Shown: positions 8,356 through 17,763, counted from the stretch's first letter. The stretch is 49,950 bases of DNA from an uncultured beta proteobacterium (GCA_903909815.1 CAIVXG010000202.1:1-49950); one strand, 5' to 3'. The notes: generated by a model not told the origin, from the letters alone. Numbers and translations are program-made.

Positions 8356-11208
8356 TTACGCATCCTGCCCCAAATGACGGCGCGTTTCCACCAAGACCAG
8401 CGGACCTGCGTCCACCACCACCGGCGCCGGGCGCTCGCGCGGAACGCGAACGGGCGCGGGCGCGGCTGCAATCGCTGCCTGCACCGCAGCTATTTTTGCG
8501 GCATCTGAATTCACCCAGACCAGCCCCGCGTTTTGTGCCACATCCGCCAGTTTTTCCACCGGCAGTACAAAATTCGCAACCGATGGCAAGGCCGCCGCAG
8601 GAGCGGGCGCAGGCTCTTCTTCTATGGCTGCTGCCTCGACCGGGAGCGCTGGCGCCGTCGACATGACCGGCACTGCAGCAAGCTCGAGCTGCTGCACTGG
8701 CTGCGCAGGAGCGGGCTCCACGAATGATTGCACCAACTCAGGACGGGCTTGTTCGGGCGCCGCCTCGGGCGTCGCGAACTGTTCGCGCGCACCGCTCTCT
8801 TCGCTGGGACGGTCCGCCCGGTCGCGGCCACCGCGATTGCGGGGACGACGCTCACGGCGTCCACCGTCACGCGGCGCATCGTTCTGCGCACCTGCATCGT
8901 TGAAGTTGTCCGGCGTCACTGCTGGCTGCGAAGCTTCGCTCAGATCCATCGCGGCAGCAGGGGCCTGCGCCACGGGCTGCTGTTGCTCACGTACAGACTC
9001 GCTGACGCTGACGCTGACGCTGGCGCTGGCAGCACCGCCCTCGCTCGCGTCGCTGCGTGGACCGCGCTCACCCCGGTTGCGACCACGGCCGCCGCGCTCG
9101 CCGCGCTCGCCACGGTCACTACGCTCGGTGCCACGCGCGGGTCGATCCTGGCGCTGCGCCGCGCCGCGAGGCTCTTCCTCGGCCGCCGCCAGCGTCGGCA
9201 GGGCGTCGTTGCCCGGCGCCTGCTGGGCATTCATCGGCCTGGCTTCACCGTCGCGCGGACCTTGACCGCCGCGCGGACCTCGTCCACCGCGCCCGCCGCG
9301 GCTGGCTCCCTGGCCTTCGCCACGCGGGGCCTCATCGCGGCCACCGCGGCCACCACGAGCTTCGCCTCGGCCTTCACCGCGCCCGTCGCCTCGTCCACCT
9401 CGGGGCGGGCGCTGCTCGCGCTGCGCGTCCTTGGGTGAGTTTTCGGTCTTGGGCGCGACGGGAGCCGTTTCAGGGCTTGCGCCAAACAGGTTCTTGATCC
9501 AGCCAAAGAAGCCGGTCTCGGCCACGGGAGCCGGCGCTGCTGGCTTGACCGCCATCGGGGCCGGCGCCACCGGCTTGGCGACGGGTGGCGGCGCCTGTGG
9601 CGCCGGTTCGTCTGGCAGCACGCCCTTGATGATGGGCTCCTGCTTGTTGGCGCGCTCCTGCGAGCGGCGCGTCACGGTGGTGGGGTCTTCCATCACCTCG
9701 GCCAGTTTGTAGCTGGCCTCGATGTTATCCAGGCGCGGATCGTCGTGCTTGAGGCGTTCGAGCTTGTAGTTGGGTGTTTCCAGCGACTTGTTCGGAACCA
9801 TCAGCACGTTGATGCGCTGCTTCATTTCGATCTTGGAGATCTCGGCGCGCTTCTCGTTCAACAGGAAGGACGCGACTTCGACCGGCACCTGGCACAGCAC
9901 GGAGGCCGTGCTGTCTTTCAGCGACTCTTCCTGTATCACCCGCAGGATTTGCAGCGCCGAGCTTTCGGTGTCGCGGATGTGGCCGGAACCACCACAGCGC
10001 GGGCAGGGGATGGACGCGCCTTCGCTCAGCGCGGGGCGCAGGCGTTGGCGGCTCATCTCCATCAGGCCGAACTTGCTGATGGTGCCGAACTGCACGCGGG
10101 CGCGGTCCTGGCGCAGCGAGTCGCGCAGGCAGTTTTCCACATCGCGGCGATTGCGGCTTTCTTCCATGTCGATAAAGTCGATCACGATCAGGCCGCCCAG
10201 GTCGCGCAAGCGCATCTGGCGCGCCACTTCTTCTGCGGCTTCCAGATTGGTGCGGGTGGCGGTCTCTTCGATGTCGCCGCCACGAATGGCGCGGGCCGAG
10301 TTCACGTCCACCGATACCAGGGCCTCGGTGTGGTCGATCACGATCGCGCCGCCGCTGGGCAACTGCACCGTGCGGGCGTAGGCGGATTCGATCTGGTGTT
10401 CGATCTGGAAGCGGCTGAACAGCGGCGCGTCGTCACGGTAGCGCTTCACGCGGGCCGCATGCTCGGGCATGACGTGCGCCATGAACTGCTGCGCCTGTTC
10501 GTACACGTCGTCGGTGTCGATCAGGATGTCGCCGATGTCGTGGTTGAAGTAGTCGCGGATGGCGCGAATCACAAGGCTGGACTCCTGATAGATCAGGAAC
10601 GCGCCCTTGCCGGCCTTGGCCGCGCCGTCGATGGCGTTCCAGAGCTTAAGCAGGTAGTTCAGGTCCCACTGGAGTTCGGGCGCGCTGCGGCCGATGCCGG
10701 CGGTGCGCGCAATGATGCTCATGCCGTTGGGGTATTCCAACTGGTCCATGGCTTCCTTCAGATCCGCACGGTCGTCGCCCTCGATGCGACGGCTCACGCC
10801 GCCGCCACGCGGGTTGTTCGGCATCAGCACCACGTAGCGGCCTGCCAGCGAAACGAAGGTCGTGAGCGCTGCACCTTTGTTGCCGCGCTCTTCCTTTTCC
10901 ACCTGCACCAGCAGCGACTGGCCTTCACGGATCGCGTCCTGAATGCGCGCCTGGCTCGGTGCCACCCCGGGAGCGAAGAACTGGCGCGAGATTTCCTTGA
11001 ACGGCAGGAAACCGTGGCGGTCTTCACCGTAGTCGACGAAGCAGGCCTCAAGCGAAGGCTCGACCCGTGTCACCACAGCCATGTAGATATTGCCCTTGCG
11101 CTGCTCGCGGCCTTCGATCTCGATCTCGTAGTCGAGCAGTTTTTGTCCATCCACAATCGCCAGGCGGCGTTCTTCGGCCTGGGTTGCGTTAATCAGCATC
11201 CGTTTCAT
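8356..11208 (-). CDS. rne: Ribonuclease E (RNase E/G family)
   Basis: 950 residues. RNase E is the main endonuclease for mRNA decay and rRNA/tRNA processing and the scaffold of the degradosome. The N-terminal catalytic half is complete: S1 domain (about 35-120), the 5'-sensor/RNase H-like region, metal-binding D301 (SVDVNSARA) and D344 (IVIDFIDM), and the Zn-link C402/C405 ([10 protein letters not shown]). The C-terminal ~400 residues are disordered and basic, with Arg/Gly-rich stretches at about 600-655, 686-720 and 780-800, which resemble RNA-binding arginine-rich segments. It is transcribed alone. A 523-base intergenic region upstream suggests a long, possibly autoregulatory leader. AAAAGGT precedes the ATG. 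Confidence 0.96.
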   Translation of the reverse strand: MKRMLINATQAEERRLAIVDGQKLLDYEIEIEGREQRKGNIYMAVVTRVEPSLEACFVDYGEDRHGFLPFKEISRQFFAPGVAPSQARIQDAIREGQSLLVQVEKEERGNKGAALTTFVSLAGRYVVLMPNNPRGGGVSRRIEGDDRADLKEAMDQLEYPNGMSIIARTAGIGRSAPELQWDLNYLLKLWNAIDGAAKAGKGAFLIYQESSLVIRAIRDYFNHDIGDILIDTDDVYEQAQQFMAHVMPEHAARVKRYRDDAPLFSRFQIEHQIESAYARTVQLPSGGAIVIDHTEALVSVDVNSARAIRGGDIEETATRTNLEAAEEVARQMRLRDLGGLIVIDFIDMEESRNRRDVENCLRDSLRQDRARVQFGTISKFGLMEMSRQRLRPALSEGASIPCPRCGGSGHIRDTESSALQILRVIQEESLKDSTASVLCQVPVEVASFLLNEKRAEISKIEMKQRINVLMVPNKSLETPNYKLERLKHDDPRLDNIEASYKLAEVMEDPTTVTRRSQERANKQEPIIKGVLPDEPAPQAPPPVAKPVAPAPMAVKPAAPAPVAETGFFGWIKNLFGASPETAPVAPKTENSPKDAQREQRPPRGGRGDGRGEGRGEARGGRGGRDEAPRGEGQGASRGGRGGRGPRGGQGPRDGEARPMNAQQAPGNDALPTLAAAEEEPRGAAQRQDRPARGTERSDRGERGERGGRGRNRGERGPRSDASEGGAASASVSVSVSESVREQQQPVAQAPAAAMDLSEASQPAVTPDNFNDAGAQNDAPRDGGRRERRPRNRGGRDRADRPSEESGAREQFATPEAAPEQARPELVQSFVEPAPAQPVQQLELAAVPVMSTAPALPVEAAAIEEEPAPAPAAALPSVANFVLPVEKLADVAQNAGLVWVNSDAAKIAAVQAAIAAAPAPVRVPRERPAPVVVDAGPLVLVETRRHLGQDA

Positions 11209-11731
11209 GGTGCATTACCTTTTCAATTCAAATCATCACCTGCCCAATGCGGGCAAACGACGCCAGAACTGACGCTTTGAAACGAAGGGAATTGCCGGTG
11301 GACCGCGACTCAAATGACGAGTCGAAGCGCTGGCGCGTGGAGTGGGGCGAGAGTTGTGCGCAGCGGCTGCACACACAAATGAACCGTTTCATGTCCAGAT
11401 TCTGTGGAATCTGCAGGCCGACCCGCACCCAATCGCGGGGCGAAGACGCTCCGCTGGCACATTTGGATCAGGCACATCAACACAAACATTTCTACTCTTT
11501 CTCGCCGTTAGTCCGCATCAGAGATGAGATCTCTGATGCTTGGGGTATTCCGTATCGGTGTTTCAACGCGTCGGTGTTCCGTGTGAACTCCACGCCAGCG
11601 CAAGCATTTGGCTTGCGGTTTGCGTGTCAGAACACCCGGTGGCATCGACCTACTGGCGCACGCTTCTTCGTAAAAGGTGGTGGTGTGTGGACTAAACTCC
11701 AGACTAATCAACCACTTACGGCGCAACGCTA
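11209..11731. other. 523-bp divergent intergenic region, rne/rluC
   Basis: No credible gene is seen. The region separates two divergent genes and must hold both promoters, but I cannot assign either one firmly. It contains a perfect 11-bp inverted repeat (11515-11539), a small stem GCAAGC-ATTTG-GCTTGC (11600-11616) and a near-direct repeat TCGGTGTTTC / TCGGTGTTCC (11555-11564, 11571-11580). In other proteobacteria rne has a long structured 5' leader used for autoregulation; the same role here is inference. Confidence 0.6.
11515..11539. repeat. Perfect 11-bp inverted repeat, candidate rne leader hairpin or operator
   Basis: GCATCAGAGAT (11515-11525), spacer GAG, ATCTCTGATGC (11529-11539). It lies 307 bases upstream of the rne start and 193 bases upstream of rluC. 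No T-tract follows on either strand, so it is not an ordinary terminator. Confidence 0.7.
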
Positions 11732-12832
11732 GTGAAACACATTATAGAGGCAGCTTCGGTCGACCGGGAAACGCGGGTTCAGCACGCTGCGCCCGTCGCC
11801 CCGCCGCAGGCGACGCAGATTACTGTGGACGAAGAATCGGCGGGTCAGCGGCTGGATAACTTCCTGATGCGCCACCTCAAGGGCGTGCCCAAGACCCATG
11901 TCTATCGCATCATCCGCAGTGCCGAAGTGCGGGTGAACAAGGGCCGAGTCTCGGCCGACACGAGGGTGCAGGCCGGCGACGTCGTGCGGCTGCCACCGGT
12001 TCGGGTGTCGCAGAGCATGGTGGAAAAGGAGCTGGCCATGGCGCAGCGCGTGGGTAGCGCCGCACCGGCGCGGCAGTTTCCGATCCTGTTTGAGGACGAT
12101 GAGCTCATCGCCATCGACAAACCGGCCGGCGTTGCGGTACACGGCGGCTCGGGCGTGAGCTTTGGCGTGATCGAGCAGTTGCGCATGGCCAGACCGGGCG
12201 CCGCCTTCCTGGAGTTGGTGCACCGGCTCGATCGCGACACCAGCGGAGTGCTGCTGGTGGCCAAGAAGCGCAGTGCGCTCAAGGCGCTGCAGGATCAGTT
12301 TCGCGGCCGCGAAACCGGCAAGACCTATCTGGCGCTGGTCGCTGGAGCCTGGCCTGCCAACCAGAAAGTGCTGGACAAACCACTGCACAAATATCTGGAC
12401 GCCGCCGGTGAGCGCCGCGTGAAAGTGGTCTCGCGCGACGACCCCGAAGGCATGAAGTCGGTCACGCTGGTGAAGCTGAACCAGCTTGTCGCCTGGCCTC
12501 AAGCTGCGGTTACCGTGATGCCCCCATTCAGCCTGCTGGAAGTGACGATCAAGACCGGGCGCACGCATCAGATCCGTGTGCATCTGGCCAGCGAAGGCTT
12601 CCCGATTGCGGGCGACGACAAGTATGGCGATTTTGAATTGAACAAGAGCCTGCAAAAGAGCGGCTTCAAGCGCATGTTTTTGCACGCCTGGCGGCTCACC
12701 CTTTTGCACCCCAAGACCAAACAGGAGTTGCTATTCACTGCTAGGCTACCACCCGAACTGACGCCCTGGCTGAAGTCCCTCCCAGTGGCTCAGCTTGCGA
12801 CCGAAAAAACTACCGCAGGAAATCATGAGTGA
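11732..12832 (+). CDS. rluC: 23S rRNA pseudouridine synthase (RluC type)
   Basis: 366 residues. RluC converts U955, U2504 and U2580 of 23S rRNA to pseudouridine in E. coli. An S4 RNA-binding domain (about 36-92, GQRLDNFLMRHLKGVPKTHVYRIIR) is followed by the catalytic domain with the signature HRLDRDTSGVLLVAKK. D167 is the catalytic Asp. KTGRTHQIRVHLASEGFPIAGDDKYG is the conserved binding segment. Start is GTG at 11732; no in-frame ATG lies before the S4 domain. It is divergent from rne, as in many proteobacteria, and its stop overlaps the next gene by eight bases. Confidence 0.93.
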   Translation: MKHIIEAASVDRETRVQHAAPVAPPQATQITVDEESAGQRLDNFLMRHLKGVPKTHVYRIIRSAEVRVNKGRVSADTRVQAGDVVRLPPVRVSQSMVEKELAMAQRVGSAAPARQFPILFEDDELIAIDKPAGVAVHGGSGVSFGVIEQLRMARPGAAFLELVHRLDRDTSGVLLVAKKRSALKALQDQFRGRETGKTYLALVAGAWPANQKVLDKPLHKYLDAAGERRVKVVSRDDPEGMKSVTLVKLNQLVAWPQAAVTVMPPFSLLEVTIKTGRTHQIRVHLASEGFPIAGDDKYGDFELNKSLQKSGFKRMFLHAWRLTLLHPKTKQELLFTARLPPELTPWLKSLPVAQLATEKTTAGNHE

Positions 12833-13652
12833 TCGACAAGTGCTCCCAGAGCTGAACCTCACGCCCTACAACTACGTCAGCTTTCGTTCCGAAGACCCGG
12901 TCATGCCGTTGATGTTGGGCGCCAAGCTGGGCGTTCCCGCCACCGGCAAAGCCCGCATTCCGGCCGTGGTGATCGCGCATGGATCTTCGGGCGTTGACAG
13001 CCGCGGGACCTTTTACGCCGCCCTATTGAACCAGGCTGGAATCGCCACGCTGGAAATCGACATGTTTGCCGAGCGCGGGTTTGGCGGTGGCGCGAACGGA
13101 CGGCCACGGTCGATACCCGAAACCCTGCCAGATGCCTACGGCGCGCTGAGATTGCTTGGCTCGGACGCGCGTATCGATCCGCATCGCATCGGCATCATGG
13201 GCTTTTCTTTTGGCGGCGTGGTCACGATGCTGACCGCCACCGAGACTTACAGTCAAAGGTTGGCGCCACCCGGATTGCGGTTTGCCGCCCATGCACCGTT
13301 CTATCCCGTGTGCTGGGGCTACAACGTGGTGCCAGGCTTTGAGTTCACCGAGTTGACGGGGGCGCCGGTGTTCATCCAGGCGGGTGAAATCGACACCTAC
13401 GATGACCCCGACTCGGCCCCGCGACTGATTGCCAGCCTGCCGGCCGAAGTACAAACCTTCGTCTCTTGCGCTGTCTACCCCAACGCCACGCATGGCTGGG
13501 ACCGGTTCGAACCGGCCATCACCATCGTCGACCCCTTCGCCCACAAGGGTCAAGGTGGGTCGGTTGATTTCACGCCGAATCCGACGGTACGCGCCCTTTC
13601 AGGGCGGGCTACGGTGGGATTTTTCCGACAGGTTTTTGGACTTCAGTCATGA
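12825..13652 (+). CDS. Dienelactone hydrolase family alpha/beta hydrolase
   Basis: 275 residues. An alpha/beta hydrolase with nucleophile S128 in GFSFGG, an acid in AGEIDTYDDP (D190 or D193) and H223 in ATHGWDRF, in the order expected for the dienelactone hydrolase family. No signal peptide, so cytoplasmic. The substrate cannot be told from the sequence; the surroundings are not a catabolic cluster. The start ATG at 12825 is preceded by GCAGGAAATC and overlaps the rluC stop. Its own stop overlaps the next gene in ATGA, so the three genes are likely co-transcribed. Confidence 0.85.
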   Translation: MSDRQVLPELNLTPYNYVSFRSEDPVMPLMLGAKLGVPATGKARIPAVVIAHGSSGVDSRGTFYAALLNQAGIATLEIDMFAERGFGGGANGRPRSIPETLPDAYGALRLLGSDARIDPHRIGIMGFSFGGVVTMLTATETYSQRLAPPGLRFAAHAPFYPVCWGYNVVPGFEFTELTGAPVFIQAGEIDTYDDPDSAPRLIASLPAEVQTFVSCAVYPNATHGWDRFEPAITIVDPFAHKGQGGSVDFTPNPTVRALSGRATVGFFRQVFGLQS

Positions 13653-14308
13653 GCGCGCGCGCGTACGACTTGGTGGTATTCGACTGGGATGGAACACTGT
13701 CGGACTCCACTGCCATCATCGTGCGCTGCATCCAGGCCGCCGTGCTCGATGTGGGCGGGGCCAGGCCCAGCGATGGTGCCGCAAGCTATGTGATCGGACT
13801 GGGGCTGATGCAGGCCTTGGCGCACGCGGCGCCCGACGTGCCAGTTACAAGGTATCCGGAACTGGGCGCCCGCTACCGCCATCACTACAGCGCGCATCAG
13901 CACGACATCAGCCTGTTCGAGGGTGCGCTGCCGCTGCTGGGTGAACTCAAAACGCGGGGGCATCAGCTGGCGGTGGCCACTGGCAAGTCACGCCGTGGCC
14001 TGAACGACGCCTTGCACGCGGCGGAACTCAAAGGCGTGTTCGACGGCTCACGTACGGCCGACGAGACGGCAGGAAAGCCCGACCCGCGCATGCTGCAAGA
14101 ACTGATGGCCGAGTTCGATGTTCGAGCCGATCGGCTGCTGATGATTGGTGACACCACGCACGATCTGCAGATGGCCTTGAATGCCGGTTGCGCCAGCGTC
14201 GGTGTCAGCTACGGCGCGCACGAACCGCAGGCGCTGGCGCCTCTGGCTCCGCGTTTTGTCGCGCCAACGGTGGCGCAGTTGCGCGAATGGCTGTTGCGCA
14301 ACGCCTAG
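13649..14308 (+). CDS. HAD-superfamily hydrolase (Gph/phosphoglycolate phosphatase-like)
   Basis: 219 residues. Motif I FDWDGTLSDS holds the nucleophile D12 and acid D14. Motif II is VATGKS, motif III the Lys in ETAGKPDPRM, and motif IV MIGDTTHDLQMA. A helical cap at about 17-85 places it in HAD subfamily IA, close to phosphoglycolate phosphatases. In Burkholderiales such a gene commonly follows rluC. The exact substrate (phosphoglycolate or another small phosphoester) is not determined. Starts in an ATGA overlap with the preceding hydrolase gene. Confidence 0.88.
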   Translation: MSARAYDLVVFDWDGTLSDSTAIIVRCIQAAVLDVGGARPSDGAASYVIGLGLMQALAHAAPDVPVTRYPELGARYRHHYSAHQHDISLFEGALPLLGELKTRGHQLAVATGKSRRGLNDALHAAELKGVFDGSRTADETAGKPDPRMLQELMAEFDVRADRLLMIGDTTHDLQMALNAGCASVGVSYGAHEPQALAPLAPRFVAPTVAQLREWLLRNA

Positions 14309-14316
14309 CCCCGCGC

Positions 14317-14688
14317 ATGAAAGCGATCCGCCTGTGCTCGTCCGCCGAGCTGCTGGAATCCGGTCAGGCCATGGCCTTTGACGTGAAGTACTACGGCCAG
14401 GAGGCAAGAGGTTTTGCGATCCGTTTCCAGGGGCTGGCCTACGCCTATCTGAACCGATGCACGCATGTGCCGATCGAACTGGATTACCAGCCAGGACGCG
14501 TCTTTGACGACCGCGGGATGTGGCTCATGTGCGCCACCCACGGGGCTACTTATGCGCCCAAAACGGGCGACTGCATGGGCGGCCCATGCCGTGGTGGCTT
14601 GGTCAAGATCGAGCTGTCCGAGAGCTCGGGTGTGGTGCACTGGCATACTTCTTCCAAACTTCAACCTCCCGAGCCTCCCCATGAATGA
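14317..14688 (+). CDS. Rieske [2Fe-2S] ferredoxin-like protein
   Basis: 123 residues. A single Rieske domain with ligands C48 and H50 (RCTH) and C72 and H75 (MCATH), spaced as in soluble Rieske ferredoxins. The tail (GPCRGGLVKIELSE) contains an additional Cys of unknown role. No oxygenase gene is nearby, so it may serve in electron transfer or as a stand-alone redox protein; the partner is unknown. The longer frame upstream overlaps the HAD gene. ATG at 14317 gives the expected N-terminus, though no clear ribosome-binding site precedes it. The stop overlaps the S49 peptidase start. Confidence 0.87.
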   Translation: MKAIRLCSSAELLESGQAMAFDVKYYGQEARGFAIRFQGLAYAYLNRCTHVPIELDYQPGRVFDDRGMWLMCATHGATYAPKTGDCMGGPCRGGLVKIELSESSGVVHWHTSSKLQPPEPPHE

Positions 14689-15688
14689 CCCCGAGCAAGC
14701 CAGCCATGAATCCGACCCGCCTGCCAGCCCGCCACCGGCGGCGCCAGCGAGAAACGCCGACCAGCCAGGTTGGGAGCGCGTCACTTTGGAGCGTCTGGCC
14801 TTCGCCGCCTTGAACGAGCAAAAGGCGGCGCGGCGCTGGTCACTGTTCTTTCGGTTGTCGTGGCTGCTGCTATTTGTGGTTGCCGCCTGGGTTTTGCTGC
14901 ACCGCGGAACGAGCGGCGCCGACAAGAGCACGCCGCACACGGCCGTGGTGGAGATCAAGGGCGAGATCGCCTCGGGTGCGGACGCCAGCGCGGAACTGAT
15001 CGTGGCCGCGATGCGCAGCGCCTTCGAAGATGAGGCGACGCAGGCGCTGGTGCTGCTGATCAACTCGCCCGGGGGCAGCCCGGTTCAGGCGGGCATAGTG
15101 AACGACGAAATCATGCGACTCAAGGCCAAGTACAAGAAGCCCGTGTATGCGGTAGTGGAGGAGTCTTGCGCTTCGGCGGCCTACTACATCGCGGTGGCGG
15201 CGGACAAGATCTTTGTGGACAAGGCCAGCATCGTGGGCAGCATTGGTGTGCTGATGGATGGCTTCGGCTTTACCGGTCTCATGGACAAGCTCGGCATCGA
15301 GCGCCGGCTCATGACTGCGGGCGTTAACAAGGGTTTTCTGGATCCCTATAGCCCGCAGACCGAGACCCAGCGCGCCTACGCCCAGGCCATGCTGGACCAG
15401 ATCCACAAGCAGTTTATCGACGCGGTGAAAAATGGCCGAGGCAAGCGCCTGAAGCAAACGCCAGAGACCTTCAGTGGCCTGTTTTGGAGCGGTGAGCAGG
15501 CGGTAACGCTCGGTTTGGCCGACGACTTCGGTAATCTGGACTTTGTCGCGCGCGAAGTCGTCAAGGCCGAGGATCTGGTCGACTATACCGTGCGCGACAA
15601 CGTGGCCGAGCGGTTGGCAAAGCGCTTTGGCGCCGCCATGGGTGCCGCCGCGGTGCATGCGCTCCAAAGCACACCGACGATGCGCTAG
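14681..15688 (+). CDS. sppA: S49 family signal peptide peptidase (SppA, short form)
   Basis: 335 residues. A membrane-anchored serine protease thought to degrade cleaved signal peptides. After a Pro-rich cytoplasmic N-terminus comes one membrane helix (about 53-74), then the S49 domain. The likely catalytic pair is S165 (ESCASAAYY) and K217 (TAGVNKG); LINSPGGSP and SIVGSIGVLMDGFG are conserved folds. This is the short one-domain form, about half the length of E. coli SppA. ATG at 14681 lies within the end of the Rieske gene (eight-base overlap), suggesting coupling. It is the last gene of the rluC cluster. Confidence 0.92.
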   Translation: MNDPEQASHESDPPASPPPAAPARNADQPGWERVTLERLAFAALNEQKAARRWSLFFRLSWLLLFVVAAWVLLHRGTSGADKSTPHTAVVEIKGEIASGADASAELIVAAMRSAFEDEATQALVLLINSPGGSPVQAGIVNDEIMRLKAKYKKPVYAVVEESCASAAYYIAVAADKIFVDKASIVGSIGVLMDGFGFTGLMDKLGIERRLMTAGVNKGFLDPYSPQTETQRAYAQAMLDQIHKQFIDAVKNGRGKRLKQTPETFSGLFWSGEQAVTLGLADDFGNLDFVAREVVKAEDLVDYTVRDNVAERLAKRFGAAMGAAAVHALQSTPTMR

Positions 15689-15706
15689 AGGGCTGAACGC
15701 CGGCGC

Positions 15707-16489
15707 TCAGGCGCCGATGGCGAACACGGCGGGCAGGTGTTTGTCCAGCAGGGTCTTGCGCTGCTTCCATGCGCTCACGGGGTCGCTGCGGATCTGAGTG
15801 TTGGACAGTGTCAAGCCGCTGCTGATGGCCAAGCGGGTGGCCGGCTTGAGCGACTGCAGCAGTGACTCCAACAGGGCGCTGTTGCGGTAAGGCGTTTCAA
15901 TGAAGAGTTGCGTCTGCCCCGATTTCAACGCCAATGCTTCGAGTTCTCGTATGCGCTGGCTGCGCAGCGCCGCGTCCTGCGGCAGGTAACCGACGAACGC
16001 AAAGTTCTGTCCGTTCAAACCGCTCGCCGCCAGAGCCAGCAGCAGCGACACCGGCCCCACGAGCGGCACCACCTTCAGACCCAGCGCGTGCGCGGCACGC
16101 ACGACCGAGGACCCCGGATCGGCCACGGCGGGCATGCCGGCTTCGCTGATCAGACCCATGTCATGGCCCCGCAGCGCGGGTTGCAACAGGCTGCTGGCGT
16201 CAAAGTTTCCACTGTGATCGCCCTTCTTGTGCACCTCGTGCGGCAGTTCCGTGATGTCCTGTTCCTGCAGGGTCAGCGCCAATGGATGGAGTTCATGCAC
16301 ACGCTTGAGGAAGGCGCGCGTGGACTTGGCGTTTTCGCAGACCCAGTGGCTCAATCTGGCTGCGACCTGCAAGGTGTGTGCCGGCAGCACCTCGGGCAAC
16401 GGGGAGGGATTGGCGACGCCAAAATCCAGCGTGGCCGGGACGAGGTACAGCGTTCCGGGCATGACTTGTGCCGAGGTCGGTGTCTTCAC
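15707..16489 (-). CDS. RsmI-like SAM-dependent methyltransferase (tetrapyrrole methylase fold)
   Basis: 260 residues. Similar to RsmI (16S rRNA 2'-O-ribose methyltransferase) in overall fold: GTLYLVPATLDFG at the N-terminus, ISEAGMPAVADPGSSVVRAAHALGLKVVPLVGPVSLLLALAASGLNGQNFAFVGYLP in the middle, and FIETPYRN. It is a divergent paralogue type commonly found beside maf in betaproteobacteria; its substrate is not known to me. The GTG start (16489) overlaps the maf stop (GTGA) and implies coupling. An ATG at 16460-16462, ten codons in, is an alternative start. Confidence 0.8.
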   Translation of the reverse strand: MKTPTSAQVMPGTLYLVPATLDFGVANPSPLPEVLPAHTLQVAARLSHWVCENAKSTRAFLKRVHELHPLALTLQEQDITELPHEVHKKGDHSGNFDASSLLQPALRGHDMGLISEAGMPAVADPGSSVVRAAHALGLKVVPLVGPVSLLLALAASGLNGQNFAFVGYLPQDAALRSQRIRELEALALKSGQTQLFIETPYRNSALLESLLQSLKPATRLAISSGLTLSNTQIRSDPVSAWKQRKTLLDKHLPAVFAIGA

Positions 16490-17082
16490 AGCAAGCGCAC
16501 GCCCGTGGCGCGCAGCATGGCACAGGTGCGAATCAGAGGCAGGCCGACCAGGGCGGTGGGGTCGTCGCTGGTGATCGAGTCCAGCAGCGCGATGCCCAGA
16601 CCCTCGCTCTTGGCGCTGCCAGCGCAGTCGTAGGGTGTTTCACGCAACAGGTAGTTTTCGATCTCCGCATCGCAGAGATCGCGGAATTTCACCACCACCG
16701 GCGCCAGTTCCACGCGCTCGAAGTTCAATTCCTGGCACACCACGGCCACGGCCGTTTGAAAGGTAACGGTTTGGCCACGCATGCGCTGAAGTTGCTCGAC
16801 GGCACGGGCATGGTTGCCGGGCTTGCCCAGCGCCTGGCCGTGCAGATCGGCAACCTGGTCCGAGCCGATCACCACCGCGCGTGGATGTTGCTGCGCCACG
16901 GCCCGAGCCTTGGCCAGCGCCAGACGCTTGGCCATGGTGTCGGGCGCCTCATGCTGCAGGGCGGCTTCGTCCACCTCGGGCGCAACCACGTCGAAGGGAA
17001 AACCCAGACGTTGCAGCAGTTCCCGGCGGTAGCGTGAGGTCGAGCCCAGAATGACGGGTCGGCCAGAATCGAATGTGGTCAT
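16486..17082 (-). CDS. maf: Maf-family nucleoside triphosphate pyrophosphatase (YceF type)
   Basis: 198 residues. Maf proteins hydrolyse modified or non-canonical NTPs; the YceF branch prefers m7GTP. Family motifs seen: LGSTSRYRRELLQRLG (phosphate-binding loop near the N-terminus), PEVDE, AVVIGSDQV (catalytic Asp region), GKPGN and SAKSEGLGIAL. The YceF-type SEGLG signature replaces the DYxG of YhdE. It is divergent from yceD (25 bases between starts), the usual neighbour of yceF in E. coli as well, and is coupled to the methyltransferase downstream. Confidence 0.9.
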   Translation of the reverse strand: MTTFDSGRPVILGSTSRYRRELLQRLGFPFDVVAPEVDEAALQHEAPDTMAKRLALAKARAVAQQHPRAVVIGSDQVADLHGQALGKPGNHARAVEQLQRMRGQTVTFQTAVAVVCQELNFERVELAPVVVKFRDLCDAEIENYLLRETPYDCAGSAKSEGLGIALLDSITSDDPTALVGLPLIRTCAMLRATGVRLL

Positions 17083-17107
17083 GCGCCGATTCTCTTACAC
17101 TGCGGGC

Positions 17108-17653
17108 ATGAGCCCACAATATGACCCGAAAAGACTGGATGTGAACGCATTCGCCCGCGACGCCGGCGTGCTGCCATGCAATGAATCGCTGTCGAAGTTC
17201 GAGCGCCTGGCGGTGGACGCCCAGGAACTCGGCAATGATGTTCGTGTCATTTGGGAAGCGCATGGAGAGCTGAAGGACGGCTCCGGACCCACGCCGCAAG
17301 TCTGGCTACATCTGCAGGCACACACCACTTTGCTCATGGTGTGCCAGCGTTGCCTGGAGTTGGCTCCCGTCGAAATCACGGCGAATCGATCGTTCCGGTT
17401 TGCCGCCAATGAGGAACAGGCAGCGGCGCTGGACGAAGAGTGCGAGGAGGACGTGCTGGTGTACGAGCGGGACTTCAACCTGCACGACCTGGTTGAGGAT
17501 GAGTTGTTGCTGGCGATGCCGCTGGTGCCTTTGCACGAGGTCTGTCCGAGCCAACCCAAAATGCAGGTCGCAGATGCCGACTTTGAGGCTGAACCCGAGG
17601 TCAAACCCAACCCCTTTGGGCTGCTGGCGGGACTGAAGACCGGGAAATCTTGA
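17108..17653 (+). CDS. yceD: YceD family protein (DUF177), 23S rRNA accumulation protein
   Basis: 181 residues. DUF177/YceD, linked in E. coli to 23S rRNA accumulation and nearly always found just upstream of rpmF. The Cys pair CQRC (in LLMVCQRCLELAPVEI) and the acidic segment DEECEEDVLVYERDFNLHDLVEDELLLAMPLVPLHE are typical. The frame stays open upstream to 17051, but that part lies inside the divergent maf gene; ATG 17108 matches the family N-terminus. It probably shares transcripts with rpmF, which also has its own promoter-like -10. Confidence 0.88.
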   Translation: MSPQYDPKRLDVNAFARDAGVLPCNESLSKFERLAVDAQELGNDVRVIWEAHGELKDGSGPTPQVWLHLQAHTTLLMVCQRCLELAPVEITANRSFRFAANEEQAAALDEECEEDVLVYERDFNLHDLVEDELLLAMPLVPLHEVCPSQPKMQVADADFEAEPEVKPNPFGLLAGLKTGKS

Positions 17654-17683
17654 TCCGGTCAGGGACTGACTTACGCAATGTCA

Positions 17684-17734
17684 TATAATTCGAGGCTCCG
17701 CGTGGGTGTTCTTCATGCGTGAAGCTACGCCCAC
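17684..17734 (+). promoter_or_regulatory. rpmF promoter -10 and structured leader
   Basis: A perfect TATAAT lies at 17684-17689; no good -35 is visible at the right distance. Transcription from here would give a ~70-base leader with a nested hairpin: outer arms GTGGGTG (17702-17708) and CGCCCAC (17728-17734), inner arms CTTCA (17711-17715) and TGAAG (17720-17724), loop TGCG. The promoter call is moderately safe; a regulatory role for the hairpin is inference. Confidence 0.55.
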
Positions 17735-17763
17735 CCGTTAACCCCCTCAAGCAGGATCAGATC

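Noticed and set aside
9745-11280. Long open frame (511 codons) on the plus strand opposite rne
   Set aside because: It is the antisense of a GC-rich conserved gene with strong third-position bias; its product has no recognisable domains and is His/Ala-rich as expected for a shadow frame.
17096-17101. TACACT as a -10 for a leaderless yceD mRNA
   Set aside because: No -35 at the proper distance; short divergent gap makes chance matches likely.
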